The notes under the pieces are model-generated. The model was given only the letters and a program-made list of their open reading frames with translations. It searched no databases and was not told where the DNA came from. Positions 1 through 7,381 of a stretch of DNA of 9,092 bases are shown here, piece after piece. The translations under genes were made by a program, and so were the position numbers. Origin of the DNA: an uncultured Lachnospiraceae bacterium. Lineage in GTDB: Bacteria > Bacillota > Clostridia > Lachnospirales > Lachnospiraceae. Location: assembly GCA_910585215.1 (NCBI GenBank), contig CAJUDQ010000021.1:602-9693 (forward strand), in the 5' to 3' direction. Every line of letters starts with the position of its first letter. Position 1 is the first letter of the stretch.

Positions 1-6
1 TTTAAT

Positions 7-22
7 ACAAGATAATTCTTGT
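7..22. promoter_or_regulatory. Operator-like dyad overlapping a possible -10 element
   Basis: The sequence ACAAGA-TAAT-TCTTGT is a perfect 6-bp inverted repeat with a 4-bp centre. It contains GATAAT (11-16), one base from the TATAAT -10 consensus, and lies 22 bases before the ATG of the first ABC gene. A matching -35 would fall outside the window. Paired ABC exporters in clostridia are often controlled by MarR- or TetR-type repressors that bind dyads of this size, so repression at the -10 is a reasonable inference. No regulator gene is visible here. Chance occurrence in AT-rich DNA is possible. Confidence 0.35.
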
Positions 23-44
23 GGAAACGTAAAGGAGGAAAACA

Positions 45-1976
45 ATGAATATTATAAAATATGGCTTTCGCAGGTATTGGAAGCGATATCTGCCAGTGGC
101 AATTTTTGCCCAAATATGCAGCTTTCTTGCCATAACCGCGGATTTGATGATTCCGCTTTTATCTGAGCTGCTTATTGACTATATTATCTTGGACACAGAA
201 CCATCAGAAAAAGGAATTTTTTCCTTTCTCATATCAGGAAAATACGGCGCGCCGAGAACCTTTGAGCTGTTTTTTCATATAGCGGCGGCTTTTGGAATCT
301 TTATTCTGATAAGAATTATCTTAATCTACATAAAAAATATGACATTCCAAAGGCTTGGCTTAAATATGGAAACAGACCTTCGTGTGGATACCTTCCAGAA
401 ACTTATGGAGCTGGACAGCGAAACCATCGCACAGTACAATACAGGAGAGCTTTTACAGACTGTAAATTCTGATACTATTATGTTTAAAGAGTTTTTCTGT
501 CGTATGCTTCCAAATATGATAGACAGTATTTTTGTTCTTACGATTTGTTCTTATCTGCTCACCACGATTAATTTCAGACTGCTTGTCATTCCAATTGTAC
601 TTCTGCCGTTTTTTGTCATTGCATTGACAAAATTTAAAAAAATTGCCAGAGTAAATTATTCGACTATTCGTGGCTGTAACAGTACCATGAATTTGACTGT
701 ACAGGAAAATATCGAAGCAGTCCGGCTGGTACGTTCCTTTACCAATGAAGATGTAGAAAAGGACAAATTTAATACTTCAAATGAAAATCTGAAAAATGCA
801 CATTTAAAACAAATTCGTCTTTCTGCAAAGTTTGAGGTGATTTTCAGCTCAATTAAACAGGTAGCCTATATCGGTTCCATTGCAGTAAGTGCAATTCTGG
901 TTATGAAGGGATATATGCTGGTTGGATTTTTAGTAACCTGTTCCGGTTATGTAATGAAAGTTATGGACCATATCTCACAGATAAACAATATTATCTTCCA
1001 AATGCAGCAGCAGCTCGTTGCCGGCGGCAAGATTTTAAATTTTATGAACTGCCAGACAAGAATTATAGAGGCAGAGGACGCAGAAGAAACGCCAGAGACA
1101 CCGCATATTCAGTTTAAAAATGTTACTTTGGATACTGGGGACAGCGAGGTGTTAAAAAATATCAATTTGGATATTCCATATGGAAAGAAAGTAGGAATTG
1201 TTGGAGAAACCGGAAGCGGAAAGAGCATGCTTTTAAAAAGTCTGGTAAGAATCCATGATGTATCTTCCGGTGAAATTGATATAAACGGAAAAAATATAAA
1301 AGGCTACACTTTAAACTCATTAAGAGACAGATTTTCCTATGTATTTCAGGAGGTATTTCTTTTTTCAAATTCCGTAGAGACAAATATTGCGTTTTATTCG
1401 CCGGATATTGAAGATTTTTACATTCACAAGGCAGCAAAAGATGCACAGGCGCATGGCTTTATTATGGAGTTGTCCGAAAAATACAAAACCATTGTAGGCG
1501 AGCGCGGGCTTGGATTGTCAGGAGGACAGAAACAGCGAATTTCCATTGCAAGAGCGCTGTTAAAAGATGCTCCGGTACTGGTTATGGACGATTCCACCAG
1601 CGCGCTTGATATGGCAACGGAAAAGAGGCTGTTAAAAACGATAAAAGAGGATTATCCGGACAAAACAGTTCTGATTGCCGCCCATAGAATGTCTTCTGTT
1701 GTAGACTGTGATGAAATTATTTATATGCAGGATGGCGAAATTGTAGAAAGAGGCAATTTTGAGGAGCTTATGAAGCTTGGCGGACATTTTGCAAAGGTGT
1801 ATGAGATTCAGGAAAATCAGAGAAAATCTGCGATTGATTATGATACATTAGACACGGAATATGAAGGAAATCGGGAAAAAGAAAACAGCAAAGAAAATAA
1901 GAAAAAGGATAACGGACAGAAACCTCAAAAGCAATCCGAAAAGGAATCACATAAGGAGGGATGGTTACATGGCTAA
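45..1976 (+). CDS. ABC exporter half-transporter, subunit A (degenerate-site ATPase with membrane domain)
   Basis: This is a membrane-embedded ABC exporter subunit of 643 residues, with a six-helix ABC transmembrane domain (about 1-330) followed by an ATPase domain (about 350-585). Visible ATPase motifs are Walker A GETGSGKS (387-394), the Q-loop Gln (435), signature LSGGQ (491-495), Walker B ending at Asp515, and the H-loop His (547). The residue after Walker B is Asp516 instead of the catalytic Glu, as in the non-catalytic subunit of heterodimeric exporters such as BmrCD, LmrCD and TM287/288. The start is fixed by AAAGGAGG at 31-38, six bases before the ATG. The last roughly 55 residues form an unusual hydrophilic Lys/Glu/Asn/Gln-rich tail beyond the normal end of the ATPase domain. 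The gene overlaps the next by 8 bp, indicating translational coupling. The substrate (drug, lipid or peptide) cannot be read from the sequence. Confidence 0.93.
   Translation: MNIIKYGFRRYWKRYLPVAIFAQICSFLAITADLMIPLLSELLIDYIILDTEPSEKGIFSFLISGKYGAPRTFELFFHIAAAFGIFILIRIILIYIKNMTFQRLGLNMETDLRVDTFQKLMELDSETIAQYNTGELLQTVNSDTIMFKEFFCRMLPNMIDSIFVLTICSYLLTTINFRLLVIPIVLLPFFVIALTKFKKIARVNYSTIRGCNSTMNLTVQENIEAVRLVRSFTNEDVEKDKFNTSNENLKNAHLKQIRLSAKFEVIFSSIKQVAYIGSIAVSAILVMKGYMLVGFLVTCSGYVMKVMDHISQINNIIFQMQQQLVAGGKILNFMNCQTRIIEAEDAEETPETPHIQFKNVTLDTGDSEVLKNINLDIPYGKKVGIVGETGSGKSMLLKSLVRIHDVSSGEIDINGKNIKGYTLNSLRDRFSYVFQEVFLFSNSVETNIAFYSPDIEDFYIHKAAKDAQAHGFIMELSEKYKTIVGERGLGLSGGQKQRISIARALLKDAPVLVMDDSTSALDMATEKRLLKTIKEDYPDKTVLIAAHRMSSVVDCDEIIYMQDGEIVERGNFEELMKLGGHFAKVYEIQENQRKSAIDYDTLDTEYEGNREKENSKENKKKDNGQKPQKQSEKESHKEGWLHG
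1953..1960 (+). promoter_or_regulatory. Ribosome binding site deciding the start of the second ABC gene
   Basis: AAGGAGGG lies 8 bases before the ATG at 1969 and inside the 3' end of the upstream gene. It selects 1969 over the in-frame upstream ATG at 1861, which would add 36 Lys-rich residues read from another frame of subunit A's tail. Confidence 0.85.
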
Positions 1977-3741
1977 AAGAAATACGTATTTTCAAAATGA
2001 AGTAATTGAAAGAAAAATAGATATCAAACAGCTTGGCAGAATTTTAAAATATGTACTTCCATACAAAAAAATATTTATTCTTGTCTGCGCACTTATGCTT
2101 TTCGCAGCATGTACTTCCATGATATCGCCGCTGCTTTTGGGACATATTATTAACGAGGTGGTTGTGGATGAGGAATACAGACAGCTTGCGCTTGTTATTT
2201 CAGGACTTGCAGTACTGGCGGCCATAGAAATCACGATTAGTTATTTTCAGCAGACCTTAATGGGAAAAATGGGGCACAGTATTATTGCCAATATCCGTCA
2301 GGAGATTTTTTACCGGCTGCAGGAACTTCCGTTTGATTATTTTGATAACCGGCCAAATGGTAAAATTGTAGTAAGAGTAACAGATTATATCAATGATTTG
2401 GCAAACTTTTTTACCAATTATGTGCTGTTGTTTCTGGTATACTGTGTAAAAATTGTGGTAGTGACATTTTTTATGCTCAGTATCAGCGTACCACTTACCG
2501 GTATTGTATTTGCGACAGTTGTGCCACTGATGGTCTGTGTATTCTTTTTAAGATATAAAATCCGTAAAAGATTCGGTCTTCACAGAGCAAGAGTTTCAAA
2601 CAGAACCGCCTTTCTTGTGGAAACAATTATGGGTGAAAAAATTGTAAAAAATTATAACAGAGCAGAAAAAAATGCTGAAATATATAAAGAGGTTCATGAT
2701 ACCAGCGTTCGTACATGGTGGAAGATTGTTTTATTAAATGAATTGAATACGCCAATTGTAGAAAGTTTTTGGAATCTTGGAACAATCTGTTTATATGGAG
2801 TATCACTTTCCCTGATTCTGGGAGGAAATTCCACTATTGATGCCGGTACAGTAGCTATCTTTATCAGCTATATGGGAATGTTCAGTGGACCATTGACACA
2901 GATTGCTGCCATTATTCAGAATCTTTCCAGTGTAACAGCCAATCTGGAGCAGGTATTTGATACTATAGACACCCCTGTACTGATTAAAGATGAAGCAGGA
3001 GATATTGAGCTGAAACATGCAAAGGGACAGGTGGACTTTGATAATATTACATTTGCCTATGATGAGGGAGTGAATATTCTGGAAGATTTTGACCTTCATG
3101 TAAAACCGGGAGAAACCATTGCGCTGGTAGGTCCGACTGGTGCAGGAAAAACCACGATTATCAATATGCTTACCAGATTTTATGATGTAAATAAGGGAGC
3201 TGTCAAAATTGATGGAAAAAATGTAAAAGAAATCACTTTGAAATCACTGAGAAAAGAAGTCGGAGTATTGATGCAGGACCCGTTTATCTTTAAGGGAACA
3301 ATTATGGAAAATATCCGTTATGGGCGGCCGGATGCTACGGATGAGGAATGTATTCGGGCGGCGGAAACGATTTTTGCCGATAAATGCATTAAAAAATTAA
3401 AAAACGGCTATTATCAGGAGCTGGAAGAACGCGGAGACGGTTTGTCTTCCGGTGAAAAGCAGATGATAAGCTTTGCGAGGATTATTTTAAAAAATCCTTC
3501 GGTGATTATATTAGATGAGGCGACCAGCTCGATTGATACAGAGACGGAAAATTTGATACAGCAGGCGCTGGAAGTTATTTTAAAGGATAAAACAGCTTTT
3601 ATTGTTGCACACCGGCTTTCTACAATCAGAAACGCCGACCGGATTTTGTATATCGCAAATCATGGAATTGCAGAGCAAGGCAACCATAAAGAATTGATGG
3701 AAAGGAAAGGGTTGTATTATAAATTAAATTGTTCTATCTGA
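1969..3741 (+). CDS. ABC exporter half-transporter, subunit B (catalytic ATPase with membrane domain)
   Basis: This is the 590-residue partner of the upstream subunit. It has an N-terminal six-helix ABC transmembrane domain (about 20-325) and a C-terminal ATPase (about 345-580), typical half-transporter length. Motifs are Walker A GPTGAGKT (388-395), the Q-loop Gln (436), signature LSSGE (492-496) in place of LSGGQ, Walker B VIILDE with Asp516 and catalytic Glu517, and the H-loop His (548). In a head-to-tail dimer, this Walker A/B pairs with subunit A's LSGGQ to give the working ATP site, while its LSSGE faces subunit A's Asp516 and gives the degenerate site. That arrangement is established for the heterodimeric exporter family; the dimer here is inferred from motif complementarity and gene overlap. 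The transported substrate is unknown. Confidence 0.93.
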   Translation: MAKRNTYFQNEVIERKIDIKQLGRILKYVLPYKKIFILVCALMLFAACTSMISPLLLGHIINEVVVDEEYRQLALVISGLAVLAAIEITISYFQQTLMGKMGHSIIANIRQEIFYRLQELPFDYFDNRPNGKIVVRVTDYINDLANFFTNYVLLFLVYCVKIVVVTFFMLSISVPLTGIVFATVVPLMVCVFFLRYKIRKRFGLHRARVSNRTAFLVETIMGEKIVKNYNRAEKNAEIYKEVHDTSVRTWWKIVLLNELNTPIVESFWNLGTICLYGVSLSLILGGNSTIDAGTVAIFISYMGMFSGPLTQIAAIIQNLSSVTANLEQVFDTIDTPVLIKDEAGDIELKHAKGQVDFDNITFAYDEGVNILEDFDLHVKPGETIALVGPTGAGKTTIINMLTRFYDVNKGAVKIDGKNVKEITLKSLRKEVGVLMQDPFIFKGTIMENIRYGRPDATDEECIRAAETIFADKCIKKLKNGYYQELEERGDGLSSGEKQMISFARIILKNPSVIILDEATSSIDTETENLIQQALEVILKDKTAFIVAHRLSTIRNADRILYIANHGIAEQGNHKELMERKGLYYKLNCSI

Positions 3742-3762
3742 TTTTTCACTTATATGAAAAAT
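3741..3762 (+). other. AT-rich stem-loop between the ABC and Gx transporter genes
   Basis: The perfect 8-bp arms ATTTTTCA (3741-3748) and TGAAAAAT (3755-3762) flank the six-base loop CTTATA. An outer CTG/CAG pair (3738-3740 and 3767-3769) could extend the stem across a bulge. The stem is AT-only at its core and no T-run follows, so it is not a convincing intrinsic terminator. It could slow transcription or protect a processed mRNA end, or it may be chance. Confidence 0.3.
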
Positions 3763-3801
3763 AGTTCAGTGCTTGGGCGCTTCAGAAAGGGATTATATTT
3801 T

Positions 3802-4296
3802 ATGTTGGTAAAAAAAATTACATTATTAAGTTTATATACTGCTTTGGCACTGATTATTTTTATTGTGGAGTCGGCACTTCCAGCGCTGGCTCCACTGCCT
3901 TTTATCAAACTTGGGCTGGCAAATGTGGTGACATTGATTGTGCTGGTTTTGTATTCACCAAAAGATGCATTTATTGTATTTATTTTAAGAATTGTTCTCG
4001 CTTCTGTGTTTGCAGGACAGATAGTATATATGATTTACAGTCTGTGCGGAGGTCTTTTGTGTTTTTTTGCGGATTATTTGATAAATAAGATATTAAAGGG
4101 GAAATATATTTATATTACAAGTATATTTGGAGCAATATTTCATAATATCGGACAGATGACAGCGGCAGTTTTTTTTATGGGAACAGGAGTTCTTCCATAT
4201 TTTCCTTACATGATAATATCAGGAATTGTCACGGGATTATTTACTGGAATCCTTGCAAATCTGCTTGTTTACAGGCTGAAAAATATCCATATTTGA
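3802..4296 (+). CDS. Gx transporter family membrane protein (heptaprenyl diphosphate synthase component I family)
   Basis: This is a very hydrophobic 164-residue protein with about five membrane segments (roughly 6-25, 38-52, 55-95 as one or two spans, 104-127 and 132-157). The segments PFIKLGLAN (33-41) and GAIFHNIGQ (110-118) are typical of the family named both Gx transporter and heptaprenyl diphosphate synthase component I (PF07456). The family resembles ECF-transporter substrate-binding membrane subunits, and its true role is unsettled. I chose the ATG at 3802 because AAAGGG (3786-3791) sits 10 bases upstream. The in-frame ATG at 3754 lies in a hairpin without a good ribosome binding site and would add 16 non-conserved residues. 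In Firmicutes the gene often neighbours a NusG-domain-II protein or a prenyl synthase. Neither is here. It may be cotranscribed with the ABC pair, 60 bp upstream. Confidence 0.8.
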   Translation: MLVKKITLLSLYTALALIIFIVESALPALAPLPFIKLGLANVVTLIVLVLYSPKDAFIVFILRIVLASVFAGQIVYMIYSLCGGLLCFFADYLINKILKGKYIYITSIFGAIFHNIGQMTAAVFFMGTGVLPYFPYMIISGIVTGLFTGILANLLVYRLKNIHI

Positions 4297-4343
4297 TTTT
4301 ACAGCGTGTAGTGAAAATCTGAAAAATTAGCCGGATAAACTTG

Positions 4344-4396
4344 ATATCTGAAAAGTATGCAGATATAATCGTTTTGGGTGATGGAAAAATTGCCCA
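4344..4396 (+). other. Two consecutive inverted repeats in the gap before the Na/Pi gene
   Basis: The first stem is ATATCTG (4344-4350) with CAGATAT (4360-4366) around a 9-base loop. The second is TGGGTGAT (4375-4382) with ATTGCCCA (4389-4396) around the loop GGAAAA, using two G-T wobbles. A short TTTT (4372-4375) follows the first. Either could be a weak 3' end for the upstream transcript or part of a leader for the downstream gene. I recognise no known riboswitch class. Confidence 0.25.
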
Positions 4397-4428
4397 TAGG
4401 ATACATATGAATTTCGCAGAAAAAATTT

Positions 4429-4480
4429 ATACTTATCGGTTTATTTGCATAAGTTTTGAAATAGAGCTCCGCATAAGTAT
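4429..4480 (+). other. Inverted repeat with a duplicated right half, possible leader or operator
   Basis: ATACTTATCGG (4429-4439) is nearly complementary to CCGCATAAGTAT (4469-4480). The core GCATAAGT also occurs as a direct repeat at 4447-4454, so ACTTAT (4431-4436) can pair with either copy. A weak promoter could overlap it: TTGAAA at 4456-4461 and AT-rich TATTTA/TATATA at 4478-4487. The arrangement could be an operator with repeated half-sites or two competing RNA hairpins. The evidence is short AT-rich repeats only. Confidence 0.25.
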
Positions 4481-4553
4481 TTATATAGTATTCTTTAAAT
4501 TTAATTATCTGCGTGTATTCATATAAAGAAGAAAGGCATGGTATTAAACAGAA

Positions 4554-6341
4554 ATGGATATTTTTAATCTACTGAATTTAGTCGGTGGTCTGGCATTGTT
4601 TCTTTATGGAATGAGCCTTTTGGGAGACAGCCTGGAAAAGCTTTCCGGTGGAAAGCTTGAAAGCATATTGGAAAAACTTACCGCAAAGCCTGTTATGGCA
4701 GTGCTTTTAGGTGCAGGGGTAACGGCGGCCATTCAGTCTTCGTCGGCTACTACTGTTATGGTGGTGGGTTTTGTAAATTCAGGCATTATGAAGCTGAAAC
4801 AGGCAGTCTATATCATTATGGGAGCCAATATCGGTACAACAGCAACTTCATGGATTTTAAGTCTGTCAGGGCTGGAAAGTGACAATTTTTTTGTACGGTT
4901 TTTAAAACCTTCTTCCTTTTCGCCATTACTTGCATTTATTGGAATTGTATGTCTGATGTTCAGCAAAAAGGAAAAAAAGCATATTACAGGCTCATTATTA
5001 ATTGGTTTTGCAATTCTTATGACGGGAATGGATGCCATGAGTCTTGCAGTATCCCCGTTAAAGGATATTCCAGGTTTTACTGATTTGTTTGTTATCTTTT
5101 CCAATCCGGTGCTTGGCATGATTTTAGGAGCAGTACTTACAGCCATTATTCAAAGCTCATCTGCATCTGTCGGTATTTTGCAGGCTTTATGTGCAACCGG
5201 AGCAGTTACTTTTAGTTCAGCTATCCCGATTATTATGGGACAGAATATCGGTACTTGTGTAACTGCCCTTTTGTCTGCGATTGGTGCAAAGAAAAATGCC
5301 AGACGGGCGGCATTTGTACATTTGTATTTTAATGTAATCGGAACTGTTTTATTTATGGTAATTTTTTATATTTTAAATGCAGTGCTCCAGTTTCCTTTTA
5401 TGCATGAGGCGGCAAATACGGTAGGCATTGCAGTGATTCATACGACCTTTAATGTTACAGCGACTCTTTTACTGTTTCCATTTGGTTCACTGCTTGAAAA
5501 ACTGGCATGTCTTACGATTCGGGATGATAAAGAAGAAACACATGTAACGGCAAAAGAAAAGGAGTTTCGAATGTTGGATGAAAGATTTCTGGATGTGCCG
5601 GGACTTGCCACAGAGCATTGCCGTGATTTGACTGTCAAAATGTCGGAGCTTGCAAAACAGTCTGTTTTTCAGGCGGTAGATTTATTATCTGGTTATGATA
5701 AAAAAGCAGAAAATGAAGTAATAGAGCTTGAAAACAGAATAGACAGATATGAAGATGAACTGAGCGCTTATATGGTAAAATTAAGCAGCAGAAATCTAAA
5801 TGAGGATGATAGTAAGACCGTATCGATTCTGCTTCATTCTATTGGTGATTTTGAACGGATTTCCGACCATGCTGTTAATATCTGTGATGCGGCAAAGGAG
5901 ATGTATGAAAAAGACATGCAGTTTACAGAGGCGGCAAAGGAAGAGCTGGCAGTTTATATCCGTGCACTGAAGGATATCGTTAATATTTCCGCTGAGGCAT
6001 TTGTAAAAGAGGATATGAGACTGTCTGCAAAGGTTGAGCCAATAGAAGAGGTGATTGATTATCTGAATATTGAGTTGAAAAAAAGGCATATTAAGCGTTT
6101 GAGAAAAGGGCTTTGCACGGTGGAAATGGGGTTTGTATTTTCAGATATTACAACGAATTTTGAGCGAATTTCCGACCATTGCTCTAATGTGGCAATTAGT
6201 ATTGTGCAGACGAAAAATGATGCAGCGTTTGAGTCGCATGTATATCTTGACCAGATAAAGGCAGAAAATGAACTGTTTAAGGAGAAGTTTGAAAAATATA
6301 AAGACAGATATGCACTGCCGAATTTCAGCTATGAGGAGTAG
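4554..6341 (+). CDS. Na+/phosphate cotransporter family protein with C-terminal PhoU-like domain
   Basis: This is a 595-residue inner-membrane protein predicted to take up or export inorganic phosphate with sodium. The N-terminal part (about 1-315) has the duplicated Na_Pi_cotrans repeat, each with its signature: QSSSAT at 61-66 and QSSSAS at 200-205, both followed by MGxNIGT segments. The C-terminal cytoplasmic part (about 345-570) is a PhoU-like helical bundle with two copies of ERISDH (434-439 and 537-542), the acidic metal-binding repeat of PhoU. This is the usual architecture of bacterial NptA/YjbB-like proteins. The N-terminus MDIFNLLNLVGGLALFLYGM matches the family start, so the ATG at 4554 is well placed, although AGAAGAAAGG (4527-4536) is unusually distant, 17 bases away. 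No Pho-box repeats are evident upstream. Some relatives transport other anions, so the substrate is inferred from family. Confidence 0.92.
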   Translation: MDIFNLLNLVGGLALFLYGMSLLGDSLEKLSGGKLESILEKLTAKPVMAVLLGAGVTAAIQSSSATTVMVVGFVNSGIMKLKQAVYIIMGANIGTTATSWILSLSGLESDNFFVRFLKPSSFSPLLAFIGIVCLMFSKKEKKHITGSLLIGFAILMTGMDAMSLAVSPLKDIPGFTDLFVIFSNPVLGMILGAVLTAIIQSSSASVGILQALCATGAVTFSSAIPIIMGQNIGTCVTALLSAIGAKKNARRAAFVHLYFNVIGTVLFMVIFYILNAVLQFPFMHEAANTVGIAVIHTTFNVTATLLLFPFGSLLEKLACLTIRDDKEETHVTAKEKEFRMLDERFLDVPGLATEHCRDLTVKMSELAKQSVFQAVDLLSGYDKKAENEVIELENRIDRYEDELSAYMVKLSSRNLNEDDSKTVSILLHSIGDFERISDHAVNICDAAKEMYEKDMQFTEAAKEELAVYIRALKDIVNISAEAFVKEDMRLSAKVEPIEEVIDYLNIELKKRHIKRLRKGLCTVEMGFVFSDITTNFERISDHCSNVAISIVQTKNDAAFESHVYLDQIKAENELFKEKFEKYKDRYALPNFSYEE

Positions 6342-6384
6342 CCTAAATAATATACTGTGGGAAAATAAGAAAAAAGTAGTAGAT

Positions 6385-6744
6385 ATGAAGAAATCAGCGA
6401 AGAAAGAGAAAAAGACCAGAAAAAAATATAAATGCTTGTGTTGTGGATATATGACGCTGGAAACAAGAGGAGAATTTGATATATGTCCAGTTTGTTTCTG
6501 GGAGGATGATGCGTATCTGTTTTTTGACGAGCAGTCAAATATGTATTCTGGATTGTATTATGAGATTGACGAGATAGCAGAGGAGAAGCTTCTTGATATA
6601 CCATCCGGTGCAAATCATGGGCTGACGCTTCAGGAGGGGAGAAAAAATTATAAAAAATACGGGGCGTGTGAGAAAAGTATGAAAAAACATGTAAGGAAGC
6701 CAAAAAAGAGGGAATATCCTGACAGCAAACATAGTAAAAAATAA
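6385..6744 (+). CDS. CPCC-type cysteine-rich (zinc-ribbon-like) protein
   Basis: This is a small protein of about 119 residues containing the Cys_rich_CPCC domain (PF14206-like). Near the start are YKCLCCGYMTLE (15-26), then GEFDICPVCFWEDD (29-42), giving Cys17, Cys19, Cys20, Cys34 and Cys37. The later NHGLTLQEGRKNYKKYGAC segment is the conserved second half of the family. The cysteines probably bind zinc. The cellular role of the family is unknown. The N-terminus (residues 1-14) and C-terminus are strongly lysine-rich. The start is uncertain: ATG 6385 is the nearest to the domain but has only a weak A-rich upstream region, and in-frame ATGs at 6331 and 6268 lie inside the Na/Pi gene. It follows that gene by 43 bp and is probably cotranscribed with it. 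Confidence 0.75.
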   Translation: MKKSAKKEKKTRKKYKCLCCGYMTLETRGEFDICPVCFWEDDAYLFFDEQSNMYSGLYYEIDEIAEEKLLDIPSGANHGLTLQEGRKNYKKYGACEKSMKKHVRKPKKREYPDSKHSKK

Positions 6745-6784
6745 ATATTGAAACACCAGAAAAATGTAGTGTATTGAATATTTT
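6744..6784 (+). terminator. Possible weak imperfect hairpin after the CPCC gene
   Basis: AATATT (6744-6749) and ACAC (6753-6756) can pair with GTGT (6769-6772) and AATATT (6777-6782) across an internal loop, followed by TTTT at 6781-6784. The stem is weak and interrupted, so it would terminate poorly at best. Confidence 0.2.
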
Positions 6785-6832
6785 ATATGTGTGAAAAATT
6801 AGAAAAAATCAAGAAGAAAAGAGGAAGTAAAA

Positions 6833-7381
6833 ATGAATGTAACAGAAGCAATCAAAACAAGAAGAAGCATCCGCTGTTTTCAGCAGAAGGCTGTTTCCAA
6901 GAGTGATTTGGAGGATATTGTAAAAACGGCTGGTTTTTCGCCGTCATGGAAAAATTCTCAGACAGCGGGATATGTGATTATTCAGAAAAAAGAGCTGATT
7001 GAGGAAATAGCAGAAAACGGAGTAATGGGATTTGAGAAAAATAAAAATACTGTGTTGAACTGTGCCGCTTTGGTAGTTTTGACAACTGTAAGCGGCCGGT
7101 GCGGATATGAAAAAGACGGTTCTTTTACAACAAAGAAAAAAGATAAATGGGAAATGTTTGATGCGGGAATTGCGGCGCAGACATTTATGCTGGCAGCACA
7201 TGAAAAAGGAATCGGAAGCGTGGTACTTGGTATTTTTGATGAGGATTATATTGCAGAAAGAATTGGATTAGAACAGGGAAAAAGTATTTCGGCATTAATT
7301 GCAATAGGATATCCGGCAGAAGAACCAAAAATGCCAAAGAGAAAACAGATGGATGAGATAGTAAGATTTCTGGATAAATAG
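6833..7381 (+). CDS. Nitroreductase family protein (FMN-dependent)
   Basis: This is a 182-residue flavoprotein of the nitroreductase superfamily (PF00881), which uses FMN and NAD(P)H to reduce nitro, quinone or related substrates, normally as a cytoplasmic homodimer. Recognisable FMN-contact segments are RRSIR (10-14), the SPSWKNSQ loop (36-43), and GIGSVVLG (126-133) followed by ALIAIGYPAEEP (154-165) and the basic KRKQ (169-172). The length is at the short end of the family, matching the compact clostridial type. The start is supported by GAGGAAG (6821-6827), five bases before the ATG. Two glycines and an acidic turn follow the usual order, and no key block is missing. It lies 88 bp after the CPCC gene and 90 bp before the HAD gene. 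The physiological substrate is unknown. Confidence 0.9.
   Translation: MNVTEAIKTRRSIRCFQQKAVSKSDLEDIVKTAGFSPSWKNSQTAGYVIIQKKELIEEIAENGVMGFEKNKNTVLNCAALVVLTTVSGRCGYEKDGSFTTKKKDKWEMFDAGIAAQTFMLAAHEKGIGSVVLGIFDEDYIAERIGLEQGKSISALIAIGYPAEEPKMPKRKQMDEIVRFLDK

Noticed and set aside
1861..1968. In-frame 36-residue N-terminal extension of ABC subunit B
   Set aside because: It overlaps the tail of subunit A, has no transmembrane or family similarity, and a strong ribosome binding site points to 1969.
3754..3801. Longer start for the Gx transporter protein
   Set aside because: The ATG lies in an AT-rich hairpin with no good ribosome binding site, while 3802 has AAAGGG 10 bases upstream.
4341..4526. 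61-codon open frame in the gap before the Na/Pi gene
   Set aside because: It would start at TTG without a ribosome binding site, has an AT-driven Ile/Phe/Tyr-rich composition, and overlaps the inverted repeats.
5821..6189. Near-repeated DNA around the two ERISDH segments of the Na/Pi gene
   Set aside because: It is explained by the normal internal duplication of the PhoU domain.
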